A program made the translations under genes and the position numbers. This document shows, piece by piece, positions 34,425 to 42,627 of a stretch of DNA of 64,000 nt (its first letter is position 1; each line of letters opens with the position of its first letter). The notes beneath the pieces are model-generated. The model did not search any database, was not told the DNA's origin, and saw only the letters and a program-made list of their open reading frames with translations. This stretch comes from a bacterium (GTDB taxonomy: Bacteria; Sysuimicrobiota; Sysuimicrobiia; Sysuimicrobiales; Humicultoraceae). Where the stretch lies: contig JAVHLI010000010.1 in NCBI GenBank assembly GCA_031082185.1, positions 1 to 64,000 on the forward strand. The letters are read 5' to 3'.

Positions 34425-35450
34425 CTAAGGCGACCGCCCCCCGGGAACAAAGCAGGCTGCGCGCAGTTCGGTCTCCACGTCCTGGTCTTCGTACACAATC
34501 CTATGGAGCGCGCGCAGTAGCGGGAGGTCCTGGACGCCGCTCTCGGACGCGTAGCGCCAACACCAGCGGATTGCGCCGTAGCCTTCGGTGAGCTCGTCCT
34601 GCGCCTGCAGCAGCTCCACGACAGCGGCTGTTGGCAGCCCAGAGCCGCGCAGTTCGCCAAACTTGCGGTTCCGGCCCGCGACTGCGGTTACGAAGAGATC
34701 GCCTGCCCCGCCGAGCGCGTGAAGGGTTGCCGGCTGGAGATGAACCTGACGGCCCAGGCGCTCCATCTCGACCAACGCCTGGGCAAACAGCGCGGCTTTG
34801 GTGTTGTACATGGCCTCGGCGCGGCGGGCGGCCACAAGGCCGTCGCACAGTCCAATGGCGATGGCGTACGCGTTCTTGAGGGCTGAGCACAGTTCGAGCC
34901 CTTGCTGGTCGTCAGACTCGTCGACCCTGTAGTAGGAGGTCTGAAACCATTCCCGCGCCTGCTGGCGGGCTCGGACATTGGGCGACGCATAGAGAACCCG
35001 AGTCGGGACGCGCCAGGCGAGCTCCAGCGCCTTGCTCGGCCCCCCGATGGTCACGACATGCGAGACCCCCATCGCCGCGATGGCGGTTGAAATGGTCACC
35101 ACCCTGCCGCTCCAGTCCACCAACCCTTTGGAGACCACGGCGAGCGGAACGTCCGGGGGGAGGAAGGGACGCGCGCGCTCGAGCACCGGGAGCGCCGCTT
35201 CCGAGATGACGGCAAGAATGACGAGATCCGCTCCTTCCAGCGCCGCTGCTAACTCCTCCTTCGCGTAGGGGTGCACACGCTCGGGCATGTGTATGCCAAG
35301 CTTGGGATGCGGCTGGTGCGCGCGAAGGGCGGCGATGATATGTCCGTCGAGATGTGTACCCCAGAGGGCGGCGGTATGACCGTTGTCGGTAGCCGGGATG
35401 CTCAAGGAGGACCCCATAAAGCCAGCGCCGATTATCGTTATTCGTCCCAC
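34425..35450 (-). CDS. Glycerol-3-phosphate dehydrogenase-family NAD(P)-dependent protein (GpsA-like)
   Basis: A 341-residue dehydrogenase. The Rossmann motif ITIIGAGFMGSSLSIPAT, the VVSKGL strand, the catalytic-domain ALKNAYAIAIGLCDGL and the GGAGDLFVT block all match GpsA, although the text around them is divergent. GpsA interconverts dihydroxyacetone phosphate and sn-glycerol 3-phosphate; a related hydroxy-acid or sugar phosphate is possible. GTG start with GGAGGAG seven bases upstream. It lies just downstream of a phosphoesterase and an importer gene set, consistent with glycerophospho-compound use (inference). Confidence 0.82.
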   Translation of the reverse strand: MGRITIIGAGFMGSSLSIPATDNGHTAALWGTHLDGHIIAALRAHQPHPKLGIHMPERVHPYAKEELAAALEGADLVILAVISEAALPVLERARPFLPPDVPLAVVSKGLVDWSGRVVTISTAIAAMGVSHVVTIGGPSKALELAWRVPTRVLYASPNVRARQQAREWFQTSYYRVDESDDQQGLELCSALKNAYAIAIGLCDGLVAARRAEAMYNTKAALFAQALVEMERLGRQVHLQPATLHALGGAGDLFVTAVAGRNRKFGELRGSGLPTAAVVELLQAQDELTEGYGAIRWCWRYASESGVQDLPLLRALHRIVYEDQDVETELRAACFVPGGRSP

Positions 35451-35519
35451 GGTGCTCCTCCTGTGAGGGGCCGGCTGTGCCGGCCGCAGATATCGTAAGA
35501 GCCGTGGCCCTCCACCGCT

Positions 35520-36386
35520 TCAACGGGTCAGCCAGTGATGGCCGCGCTGCTTGAAGGGCAATGAGAAGATCGCCCGGTCACGCCCCTTGATCTCCAGATG
35601 GAAGCCTTCAGGCGTCATCTCCAGCAGCGCCCATGCACCGGCCGGATGTGGATGGGTGGTGAATGTCTCGGTCAGAGACTGGATCGTGACGTAGCGAATC
35701 CCATCGATTGTCGTGAGGGTGTTCCAGTGCACGTGTCCGGCAATCGCGAGCACCGCGCTTTCGGTGCACCCAAGGACGTCGCGGATGCCCGACGCATTTC
35801 GGTACTCCGCGCCGCCCGGTGGATTGTGACCGAAGTAGTAGTTGCCAACCACGGATGCGCCGCCAAACGGTATGTGCGTGAAGATGATGGCCGGCAGATC
35901 CGTTGAGCGCAGGTCGGCCTCCAGCCAGTCCAGATCTCCTCGTTCGACGGCACGCCCAGCAGGCCGCTGCCGGGGGTCCGCGTGCCAGAACACGAGGTGG
36001 CAGCCTCGTAGGTCCATGCTGTGATGACTAAGAGGCTGCCCCAGGACGGTCTCGCACTCGGCAACAGACAGGTGGACCAGGTCGTGATTGCCGGGCAGGA
36101 ATCTCCAGGGCACGCGGAGTTTCTGGAACCGCTCGGAGACCTTTCGGAAGAGCGCGGCGTCCCTGTCCAGGCATTCTTCGTTGATCCGATCCCCCAGATC
36201 AACGACCAAATCGGGGCTTACGGAATTCACTTCGTCAATAACACCTTCGAGCAGGCGCAAGGCTTCCGGGCCCGCCTTGGCCTCGGAGAACTGTCCGTAG
36301 TGAATGTCGGCGACGAGCGCGAGTCTCACAGGGTGGGCACCGACGGCCTCGTCTGCGCTCTTGACACTCGGCGGTGTGCGATTCAT
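35520..36386 (-). CDS. Calcineurin-like metallophosphoesterase
   Basis: About 288 residues. The five metallophosphoesterase blocks are visible: ALVADIHYG (DxH), DLVVDLGDRINE (GDR variant of GDxx), FLPGNHDLVHL (GNHD), FTHIPFG (H) and IAGHVHWNTL (GHxH). No signal peptide, so probably cytoplasmic, acting on a phosphodiester or phosphomonoester after import. The start at 36386 is four bases after the permease stop, so it belongs to the importer operon. Confidence 0.88.
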   Translation of the reverse strand: MNRTPPSVKSADEAVGAHPVRLALVADIHYGQFSEAKAGPEALRLLEGVIDEVNSVSPDLVVDLGDRINEECLDRDAALFRKVSERFQKLRVPWRFLPGNHDLVHLSVAECETVLGQPLSHHSMDLRGCHLVFWHADPRQRPAGRAVERGDLDWLEADLRSTDLPAIIFTHIPFGGASVVGNYYFGHNPPGGAEYRNASGIRDVLGCTESAVLAIAGHVHWNTLTTIDGIRYVTIQSLTETFTTHPHPAGAWALLEMTPEGFHLEIKGRDRAIFSLPFKQRGHHWLTR

Positions 36387-36390
36387 GTCT

Positions 36391-37257
36391 TCACCCCTTG
36401 ATGGAGACATGAGCCATGCTCTCAATGAACTGCCGGCGTGCGACGAGGAACACCGCCACAAGGGGGGTTACAACTATCACCGCGGCTGCCATGACTACTC
36501 CCCAGTTCGCTCCTGCCTCGGCGTCCGCGAAGTAGGCGATACCGGCCGGGGGCGTGTAGAGGTGGCTGCTCTGAATGACGACGAGCGGCCAGAAGAAGTC
36601 GTTCCAGTGGGTGACGATGCTGAACACAGCAAACGCCGCGATGGCCGGCCGCGTAAGAGGCAGCAGGACGTGCCACACCAGCCTGCCCGCGCCGCATCCA
36701 TCGAGCAGCGCGGCATCAAGGATCTCGCCGGGAATCTGCCTGAAGAACTGGCGCAGGAGGAAGATGCCAAAGGCCGATCCCACGAAGGGCAGGATCAGTG
36801 CCGGATACGTGTTGATCAGCCCCCACCCAGACAGCAACAGGAAGTTCGGCACCGCCGTAACGTATCCGGGCACAACGAGGGCTGCCAGGACCAGCCAGAA
36901 CAGCAGATCCCGGCCCGGGAACGTCATCCGGGCGAACGCGTATGCGGCCGGGATGATCACGAGCAACTGCAGCACCAGTATGCTGCCCGATACAATGACA
37001 CCGTTGAGCAGAAAGCGTCCCAGCGGGGCTCGCTGCACGGCAGTAGCGTAGTTCCCGAGCGTGGGAGCCGTCGGCAACAGATGCACACCGGGCCGGAAGA
37101 CCTCTTTCGGCGGTTTCAGGGAAGTCCCCACCATCCAGAGGAACGGGAAGAGTGTCACAAATGCCATCGCAATAATGAATGCGTGGATGCTCGCCGCGCG
37201 GAGTAGAGCGCTGGGCTTGAATCGCGGAACGCTCAGGGGCGGCCGCGCGACGGTCAC
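36391..37257 (-). CDS. CUT1-type sugar ABC permease (MalG/UgpE-like)
   Basis: A 288-residue permease: TM1 HAFIIAMAFVTLFPFLWMVG followed by TSLKPPKEVF, the LVIIPAAYAFARM helix, and the EAA loop EILDAALLDGCGAGRLVWHVLLPLTRP. GTG start overlaps the stop of the partner permease (GTGA). Together with the MalF-like permease it forms the channel. No ATPase gene is in this operon. Confidence 0.93.
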   Translation of the reverse strand: MTVARPPLSVPRFKPSALLRAASIHAFIIAMAFVTLFPFLWMVGTSLKPPKEVFRPGVHLLPTAPTLGNYATAVQRAPLGRFLLNGVIVSGSILVLQLLVIIPAAYAFARMTFPGRDLLFWLVLAALVVPGYVTAVPNFLLLSGWGLINTYPALILPFVGSAFGIFLLRQFFRQIPGEILDAALLDGCGAGRLVWHVLLPLTRPAIAAFAVFSIVTHWNDFFWPLVVIQSSHLYTPPAGIAYFADAEAGANWGVVMAAAVIVVTPLVAVFLVARRQFIESMAHVSIKG

Positions 37258-38180
37258 TGGTAGTGCACCAGACGTTCTGCCCGCATCTGGGTCAGCGTTA
37301 CCACTACCAGCAGGGCAAAGAAGACCATTGCGATGCTCGCCGCGTAGCCCGCGTCGAAGTACTGGAACCCTACACGATAGAGCAAGCGGGAGAGGACCTG
37401 CGTGGCGCCTAGGGGCCCGCCATCGGTGAGGATCTTCACCGAGTCAAACGTCTGGACTGCCCTCAGGGTGATGATTACCACCGCAAATAGCGTCACCGGC
37501 GAAAGGAGGGGCCACGTAACCGCGCGGAACTGCTGCATCGCACTCGCGCCGTCGATGGCTGCCGCCTCGTGCAGCTCGCGCGGGATGGTCGTCAACCCGG
37601 CCAGGAAGAGCACCATCGCGTACCCCATGTTGCTCCAGACTCCGACTAGGATCACGGCGAACAACGCCAGGTGGTCGGTCTGGAGCCAGTCCACAGGCAG
37701 AAGCCCCACCGCGACCGCAACAGCGTTGAGGACACCGATATTGGCGTCGAAGATGAACCTCCACACGACCGCCATCGCGGACATCGTGGCGGCCACGGGA
37801 AGAAAGAAGGCCGCCTGATACGCTCCCTGCAGCCTGCCGGCGCGCCGAATCGCCAGCGCGAGCAGCAGTCCGACAACGATGCTGGCCGTGCCGACCGCCG
37901 CAGTGTAGATGGCTGTTACCCTAAGCGCATTCCAGAACTCTGGCGCCGCGAACATCTTCTCGTAGTTTCCGAGCCCTACGAACTTCCGCGTAGTACTGCC
38001 CAGCATCCAATCGATCATGCTGAGTGGTATGAGGTAGGCCACGGCGCCGAACTTGAAGAGTACAAGGAATACGAAGGCGGGCAGCACCAAGAGGTATCCA
38101 CCCATACTCTTGGTCCAAGCCGCCCGCCTTCGCGCGTGCATGCGCGGAGGGATGACCTGCTCCGCGTGCGAGGAGGTCAC
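37254..38180 (-). CDS. CUT1-type sugar ABC permease (MalF/UgpA-like)
   Basis: A 308-residue permease. YLLVLPAFVFLVLFKFGAV is the first helix, VGLGNYEKMFAAPEFWNALRV the family loop, and LHEAAAIDGASAMQQFRAVTWPLLSP the EAA loop. GTG start overlaps the stop of the binding-protein gene (GTGA), so binding protein and both permeases are coupled. Confidence 0.93.
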   Translation of the reverse strand: MTSSHAEQVIPPRMHARRRAAWTKSMGGYLLVLPAFVFLVLFKFGAVAYLIPLSMIDWMLGSTTRKFVGLGNYEKMFAAPEFWNALRVTAIYTAAVGTASIVVGLLLALAIRRAGRLQGAYQAAFFLPVAATMSAMAVVWRFIFDANIGVLNAVAVAVGLLPVDWLQTDHLALFAVILVGVWSNMGYAMVLFLAGLTTIPRELHEAAAIDGASAMQQFRAVTWPLLSPVTLFAVVIITLRAVQTFDSVKILTDGGPLGATQVLSRLLYRVGFQYFDAGYAASIAMVFFALLVVVTLTQMRAERLVHYQ

Positions 38181-39433
38181 CGCCTCAGAAGCGCCTGCAC
38201 CTGCACTGCCGCCTCGTCTAGTGCCGCCTTGGGAGCGCGTCGGCCGAGGAGGATCGCATGCTGTGCATCCCGGATGATCTGCGAGATCTGTGTGCCGTTC
38301 TGCCCTGGCCAGGAATGCCAGGGGACCACCCGCTCGCCGTCCGCCAGCACAACCTGGTAGTTCGCGTCCTTCGCGTACTGCTTGCGCAATGCCACCAACA
38401 CGCTCTGGTTTGCCGGAGTATACCCGGAGTTCTCGCCGATGATCCGGTTAACCTCGGGCTCCGTCAAGTACCTGGCGAACCGCCAGGCGGCCTGCAGGCG
38501 GCTGACGTCCTGAGAGAGGATCATGATTCCGTTGCCTCCGGCCGGCAGCCGACCGGGCCGACCGTCGGGCGTCGGGATGGTCGCCATGCGCACTGGGAAA
38601 TTGGACGCCTTTGGAAGGTTCACGCGCTGGAACGACGAGTCAACCAGCATCCCCAACCGCCCCGAGGAGAAGAGCTGCACCGTTTGGTCCGTGACAGGCA
38701 TGAGCTTGTTCGACGACAGATCGGCGAAGTACTCGGCCACCCTGACGCCGGGTTCGCGGTTGAACGTCGCCGTGTAGCCATCGTCGCTCGCCATCCGCCC
38801 ACCAGCCTGCTCGAGCATGGTCTGAAAGATCCAGTTCCCGGTTATTGACCATCCCCAGAGCACGCCTTCGTAGCCGGCGGCCTTGAGCCTCTCGGCTGCT
38901 GCGCGCGTCTCGGCCCAGGTCTTCGGAGTGCTCTTGGGGTCGAGGCCGGCCTTCTGGAAGGCCTCTTCGTTGATGTACATCACCGGAGTACTGGTGCCGA
39001 TCGGAACTAAGTAGTACTTGCCGTCCACCCTCCCCAGACTAAGCATTGCCGGGAGAAGGTTGTCATCCCTGAAGGCCTTGTCTGCCTTCATGAAGATGTC
39101 AAGCCCGACCGCCCTTCCGCTTTCCACGAATGTGCGCGTCAGATGGTACCCAACTTGGACGAGGTCGGGGGCGGTGCCGCCGGCCGCGCCCAGTAGAGCC
39201 CGCTGCGCGATCGCCTCGTAGCCGCCTGCCGCCACGTTGATGGACTCAATCTTGAACGTGGGATGGGCTTTTTCGAAGGCCGCTATGAGGGGGTCCAGAT
39301 AGGCGTTGTGAGCCGCAGTGCTCAGGCGCACGAATGTGAGCGTCAGCGAAGGGGCTTGGGCCGACGCGCCGGTCAGCAGCATCGCAACGAGCAGACCAAT
39401 GCCCAGGACACGGTACGCATGTGTTGCCTTCAT
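38177..39433 (-). CDS. CUT1-type solute-binding protein (UgpB-like)
   Basis: A 418-residue binding protein, family 1. Signal peptide VLGIGLLVAMLLTGASAQA, then LTLTFVRLSTAAHNAYLDPL IAAFEKAHPTFKI, the YYLVPIGTSTPVMYINEEAF hinge segment and GLDPKSTPKTWAET. Ligand unknown; the phosphoesterase and GpsA-like genes downstream make glycerophospho-compounds plausible. GGAGG five bases before ATG. First gene of its operon, reading away from the SorC-type regulator. Confidence 0.9.
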   Translation of the reverse strand: MKATHAYRVLGIGLLVAMLLTGASAQAPSLTLTFVRLSTAAHNAYLDPLIAAFEKAHPTFKIESINVAAGGYEAIAQRALLGAAGGTAPDLVQVGYHLTRTFVESGRAVGLDIFMKADKAFRDDNLLPAMLSLGRVDGKYYLVPIGTSTPVMYINEEAFQKAGLDPKSTPKTWAETRAAAERLKAAGYEGVLWGWSITGNWIFQTMLEQAGGRMASDDGYTATFNREPGVRVAEYFADLSSNKLMPVTDQTVQLFSSGRLGMLVDSSFQRVNLPKASNFPVRMATIPTPDGRPGRLPAGGNGIMILSQDVSRLQAAWRFARYLTEPEVNRIIGENSGYTPANQSVLVALRKQYAKDANYQVVLADGERVVPWHSWPGQNGTQISQIIRDAQHAILLGRRAPKAALDEAAVQVQALLRR

Positions 39434-39561
39434 GGGGGCCTCCTTGAGAGCGGAGTCTACTGCCGTGCGTCCTTCCGTTGCTCATTCCCAGACCGGCGCT
39501 CGTTGAGATGGCAGACCGCACAGCACTCGCGGGTCGTGCCCCGCTGGATGGCGACCCGGCC

Positions 39562-39575
39562 TGAGCATTTGCTCA
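39562..39575. promoter_or_regulatory. Palindromic operator candidate TGAGCA-TT-TGCTCA
   Basis: A perfect six-base inverted repeat lies between the divergent UgpB-like and SorC-type genes. It covers the -35 box of the regulator's promoter and would fall just downstream of the transcription start of the importer promoter. SorC/DeoR-type regulators commonly bind such sites, so it is probably where the neighbouring regulator acts. Confidence 0.6.
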
Positions 39576-39597
39576 ACCCTCTTCCATATGTTATAGT
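39569..39597 (+). promoter_or_regulatory. Promoter candidate for the SorC-type regulator
   Basis: TTGCTC at 39569-39574, a 17-base spacer and TATAGT at 39592-39597 give a sigma-70-like promoter about 25 bases upstream of the regulator's ATG. Its -35 box overlaps the palindromic operator, suggesting autorepression. Confidence 0.5.
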
Positions 39598-39621
39598 ATG
39601 GTTGAAGGCGAGGCATGTCAA
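39593..39621 (-). promoter_or_regulatory. Promoter candidate for the UgpB-like importer operon
   Basis: On the minus strand a perfect TTGACA (39621-39616) is followed after 17 bases by TACTAT (39598-39593). Transcription would start near 39585 and leave a leader of about 150 bases before the binding-protein ATG. The -10 region is shared back to back with the regulator's promoter. Confidence 0.5.
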
Positions 39622-39622
39622 G

Positions 39623-40606
39623 ATGCTTGGCCGGGAGGCAGCGAGAAGCGCCGGTCCGCCGATGATCAACGAAGACAGCAGGCTTCTGACCAAGGCCGCG
39701 ACGCTGTACTACAAGGCCGACCTGACGCAGGCCGAGATCGCACAGCGCCTGGGGATATCGCGCCAGTTGGTCGGGCGCCTGCTGAAGAGGGCACGGGCGC
39801 AGGGCATTGTCGAGATCAGGATACGTCCGTCTCCGTCCTCATCTTTCACCGAGCTCGAGCACGCACTGGAGACTGCCTGGGGCCTTCGCGAAGCGCGCGT
39901 CGTGGCACCGGCCGCAGAATCCGACGAGGCGAACAAGGAGGCCCTGGGACAGGCGGCTGCTGCTTTCCTGGAGCAGCGGATCAGCGCGGGTGACGTCGTC
40001 GGGCTTTCCTGGGGGAGTACCCTCTATCAGTGTGCCCGCCATTTGACACCTACTCCTACGCCGGCTGTGAAGGCCGTTCAGATCAACGGCAGCCTCGACC
40101 GCACGACTCAACCGACCCACGCCGAATACATCATCCACCGGGTGAGCGAGGCTTTCGGCGCCGAGCCCAACCTTCTGCCGGCGCCGCTCATCGTCGACCG
40201 GCCTGACATCAAAGCCAGCCTGGTGAGCGACTCCCTGATATCCGCCGTGCTGGAACTGGGGCGCAAGGCCACCATCTGCGTGTTCGGAATAGGCAGCCTG
40301 TCCAGCCTGTCTTCGCTCTACAAGACCGGCCACGTCAATGAGGAACTACTGCAGAGACTGGAGGCTTCCGGCTCTGTCGGGGACATCTGTGGACGGTTCT
40401 ACGATCACGATGGGAGTCCCTCAGCTCCGGATCTCGATGCGCGCACCATCGCCATCGAGCTTTCGGATCTACGCTCCAAGGGACTCTCGGTGGGCGTAGC
40501 AGGGGGTCTGCACAAGGTAGAGGCGATCAGGGGGGCACTTCGAGGTCGGTACTGCACCGTGCTCATAACCGACAGGGAGACCGCCGAAGCCCTGCTGCGG
40601 GATTGA
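39623..40606 (+). CDS. SorC/DeoR-type sugar-binding transcriptional regulator
   Basis: About 327 residues. N-terminal helix-turn-helix (ADLTQAEIAQRLGISRQLVG RLLKRARAQGIVEI) and a C-terminal sugar-phosphate-binding domain with VVGLSWGSTLYQCARHL, ATICVFGIGSLSSLSS, DICGRFYDHDG and LSVGVAGGLHKVEAIRGAL are exact for the SorC family. Effectors are usually phosphorylated sugars made in the controlled pathway. Divergent from the UgpB-like operon across the operator at 39562. The ATG at 39623 has GAGG nine bases upstream; MINEDS at 39662 is an alternative start. Confidence 0.92.
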   Translation: MLGREAARSAGPPMINEDSRLLTKAATLYYKADLTQAEIAQRLGISRQLVGRLLKRARAQGIVEIRIRPSPSSSFTELEHALETAWGLREARVVAPAAESDEANKEALGQAAAAFLEQRISAGDVVGLSWGSTLYQCARHLTPTPTPAVKAVQINGSLDRTTQPTHAEYIIHRVSEAFGAEPNLLPAPLIVDRPDIKASLVSDSLISAVLELGRKATICVFGIGSLSSLSSLYKTGHVNEELLQRLEASGSVGDICGRFYDHDGSPSAPDLDARTIAIELSDLRSKGLSVGVAGGLHKVEAIRGALRGRYCTVLITDRETAEALLRD

Positions 40607-40643
40607 GCAAAGCGGTATGAAGCCTCGATGGCCCAGGGTCTGC

Positions 40644-41768
40644 TCAATACGGGGCGTATTCATGATAGGCTTCCAGTAGCGCCGCGATGTTCTCGGTGGG
40701 AACATCCAGTTGAAGGTTGTGCGCAGTACAGATGATGAAGCCCCCGCCCGGCTTACCCACATCCATGCGCTCCCGCACCTCGCGCCTTACGTCCTGGGGA
40801 CTCCCAAAGGGCATTGTCTGCTGGATATCCATTGATCCGTGCAGGCAAAGGTGGCGACCGTACTTCTTCTTGAGGCCGGCCAGATCCATACCGGCGGCGC
40901 GCGGTTGGAGGGCTTGGAGAATGTCGAGCCCTGCATCAATGAACTCAGGGATGAGGGGCTCTACAGCGCCGCACGTATGGTGCATTGTCTTCACGCCGTA
41001 CTCGTGGGCCAACTCAATGCATTGCCGAAACCCGGGTGCGAAAAAACGCTTCCACTTCTCCGGGCTCATGAAGAGCCCGGTCTGCATTCCAAAATCATCA
41101 CCCATCATGAAGATGTCAATTGCCCGCGCGGCGGCCTGGAAGACCCGCCGATTGTACTCAAGGAAATACGTGGTGACGCGCTCAACAATGCGTTCTACGA
41201 TTCCCGGATTGAGCGCCAAGTCGATCAGGATCTGCTCCACACCGCGCAGATACATAGCTGTCTTGAGTTGCGCGGTGCGATCCAGCCGATCGCCTGCGTA
41301 CACAACGCACTTCCCGGCGTGCCGGCGGCATTCGTCAGCAATATGGCCGTAGTCCCACCAGTCTGGCGAGGGCCAACCGCTGTACTCTTCGATTTCGCGA
41401 GCAGTAGTCATGTGCGCGAGCGGCGAGTAGGCGACCTCCAGATAGGTGCCCTTGCGTTCGCCCTGCCCGTAGGTGACGGGCTGGCGAAGTACTCCCCATA
41501 CGTCACTGCGCAACCCATTCGGTTGGGTCATGAGCTCTGGGCCAACGTACCTCGGTCCCTGCACCACGCGGAAATCGACTCCCAACAGATCAAGGAGGGT
41601 ATCGTAGTCATAGCCAAAATGCTCAGCCAGGTACTGCTTAACCTCTGAAGCGACCCATAGGTCTATAGGCACACGATCGGGCTCCTCGTGGGCGATGGCT
41701 GTCATGACACGCTCTTTTGCCGACATCCTCTCCGTCTTCTTGCGAACCATGGATATGCGATCGAGCAT
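40644..41768 (-). CDS. UroD-family (MtaA-like) protein
   Basis: About 374 residues. KERVMTAIAHEEPDRVPIDLW opens the barrel, MHHTCGAVEPLI carries an HxC zinc motif (His264, Cys266), and the C-terminus reads IICTAHNLQLDVPTENIAALL. It shares the methyltransferase-type ligand pair with the protein at 24280. Two starts compete: ATG at 41768 with GGAG close upstream, and ATG at 41813 overlapping the isomerase stop. It is the last gene of a run with the isomerase/epimerase and MFS genes; no corrinoid protein is adjacent. Confidence 0.82.
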   Translation of the reverse strand: MLDRISMVRKKTERMSAKERVMTAIAHEEPDRVPIDLWVASEVKQYLAEHFGYDYDTLLDLLGVDFRVVQGPRYVGPELMTQPNGLRSDVWGVLRQPVTYGQGERKGTYLEVAYSPLAHMTTAREIEEYSGWPSPDWWDYGHIADECRRHAGKCVVYAGDRLDRTAQLKTAMYLRGVEQILIDLALNPGIVERIVERVTTYFLEYNRRVFQAAARAIDIFMMGDDFGMQTGLFMSPEKWKRFFAPGFRQCIELAHEYGVKTMHHTCGAVEPLIPEFIDAGLDILQALQPRAAGMDLAGLKKKYGRHLCLHGSMDIQQTMPFGSPQDVRREVRERMDVGKPGGGFIICTAHNLQLDVPTENIAALLEAYHEYAPY

Positions 41769-41809
41769 GATCGCTCCGGGCGGAAGGCTCGGTTGCTGGG
41801 GATTGGAGG

Positions 41810-42622
41810 TCATGGACGGCACAGCCATGCACCGACCCGCACCAGCGACCGCGCGCACGCCTCCAGGCTGTTGGTCTCAAAAACAACCGTGCGCACCGAT
41901 CGTGGGAGGTCATGCGCCAGGTCCACGGACTTCGAGACCTCGCCGTCTCCCCACGCGAGGTGGTCGTCGCGCCCCCCCCGGTTGTCGCTGGCGTGAACAT
42001 GCACTACGTCTTCATCAGCCACCAGGGCTTCAAGGGTACCCCTGCCGGAAAGAAAGGCATGGCCGAGGTCCAGGCACAGCCGCAACGACGGGTGCCCGAC
42101 CGCCTCGAAGATGTGGCGCAGCTCGTCGTATGCCGCTCCGTAGCTGTGGGCGATCCGCGGCCCGCCTTCGAACTGCGCGATGGCAGGCATGTTCTCTAGG
42201 TAGACCTCAAGGCCGGCGGCCCCGGCAGCCTCGGCGCAGAGCCGCAGGGATTCAATTGCGTATGGAAGCCCTCGGTCCCTCGGCAGGACCCCTTCGTGCG
42301 GCGGCGCACCGGGATGGACGACAACTCCTGGTGCACCCAGCCGTGCCGCCTCACCTATGACGTCGATCACCTGACTGGCAGACTCCTTGCGGATTCCCGG
42401 GTTGGTGCTGGCTATGTTGATGCCCAGCATCGGCACATGCAGCGCAAGCAGGTTCCCGCGCTGCCACGGCACCGGAGCGGGCCAGGCATGCGGGACCTCG
42501 CACATCACCTCGACACCCACCCCGAACCCCGCGAGCGCGCTTTCGACCTCCGCCAGAGGTTGCCTGACCGTGGCGAAGCTCGAGATGCCGAACCTGATCC
42601 GGGACGCTTCCTGCATCGACAT
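41810..42622 (-). CDS. Sugar phosphate isomerase/epimerase (xylose isomerase-like TIM barrel)
   Basis: About 270 residues. Barrel motifs are GAPGVVVHPGAPPHEG, GLEVYLENMPAI (catalytic Glu strand), LRLCLDLGHAFLSG (metal-binding Asp and His) and VVHVHASDNRGGRDDHLAWG DGEV. These are the ligand positions of the AP-endonuclease-2/xylose-isomerase-like family. The substrate is probably a sugar, inositol or hydroxy acid. It starts six bases after the MFS stop and is followed by the UroD-like gene. Confidence 0.86.
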   Translation of the reverse strand: MSMQEASRIRFGISSFATVRQPLAEVESALAGFGVGVEVMCEVPHAWPAPVPWQRGNLLALHVPMLGINIASTNPGIRKESASQVIDVIGEAARLGAPGVVVHPGAPPHEGVLPRDRGLPYAIESLRLCAEAAGAAGLEVYLENMPAIAQFEGGPRIAHSYGAAYDELRHIFEAVGHPSLRLCLDLGHAFLSGRGTLEALVADEDVVHVHASDNRGGRDDHLAWGDGEVSKSVDLAHDLPRSVRTVVFETNSLEACARSLVRVGAWLCRP

Positions 42623-42627
42623 GCCCC

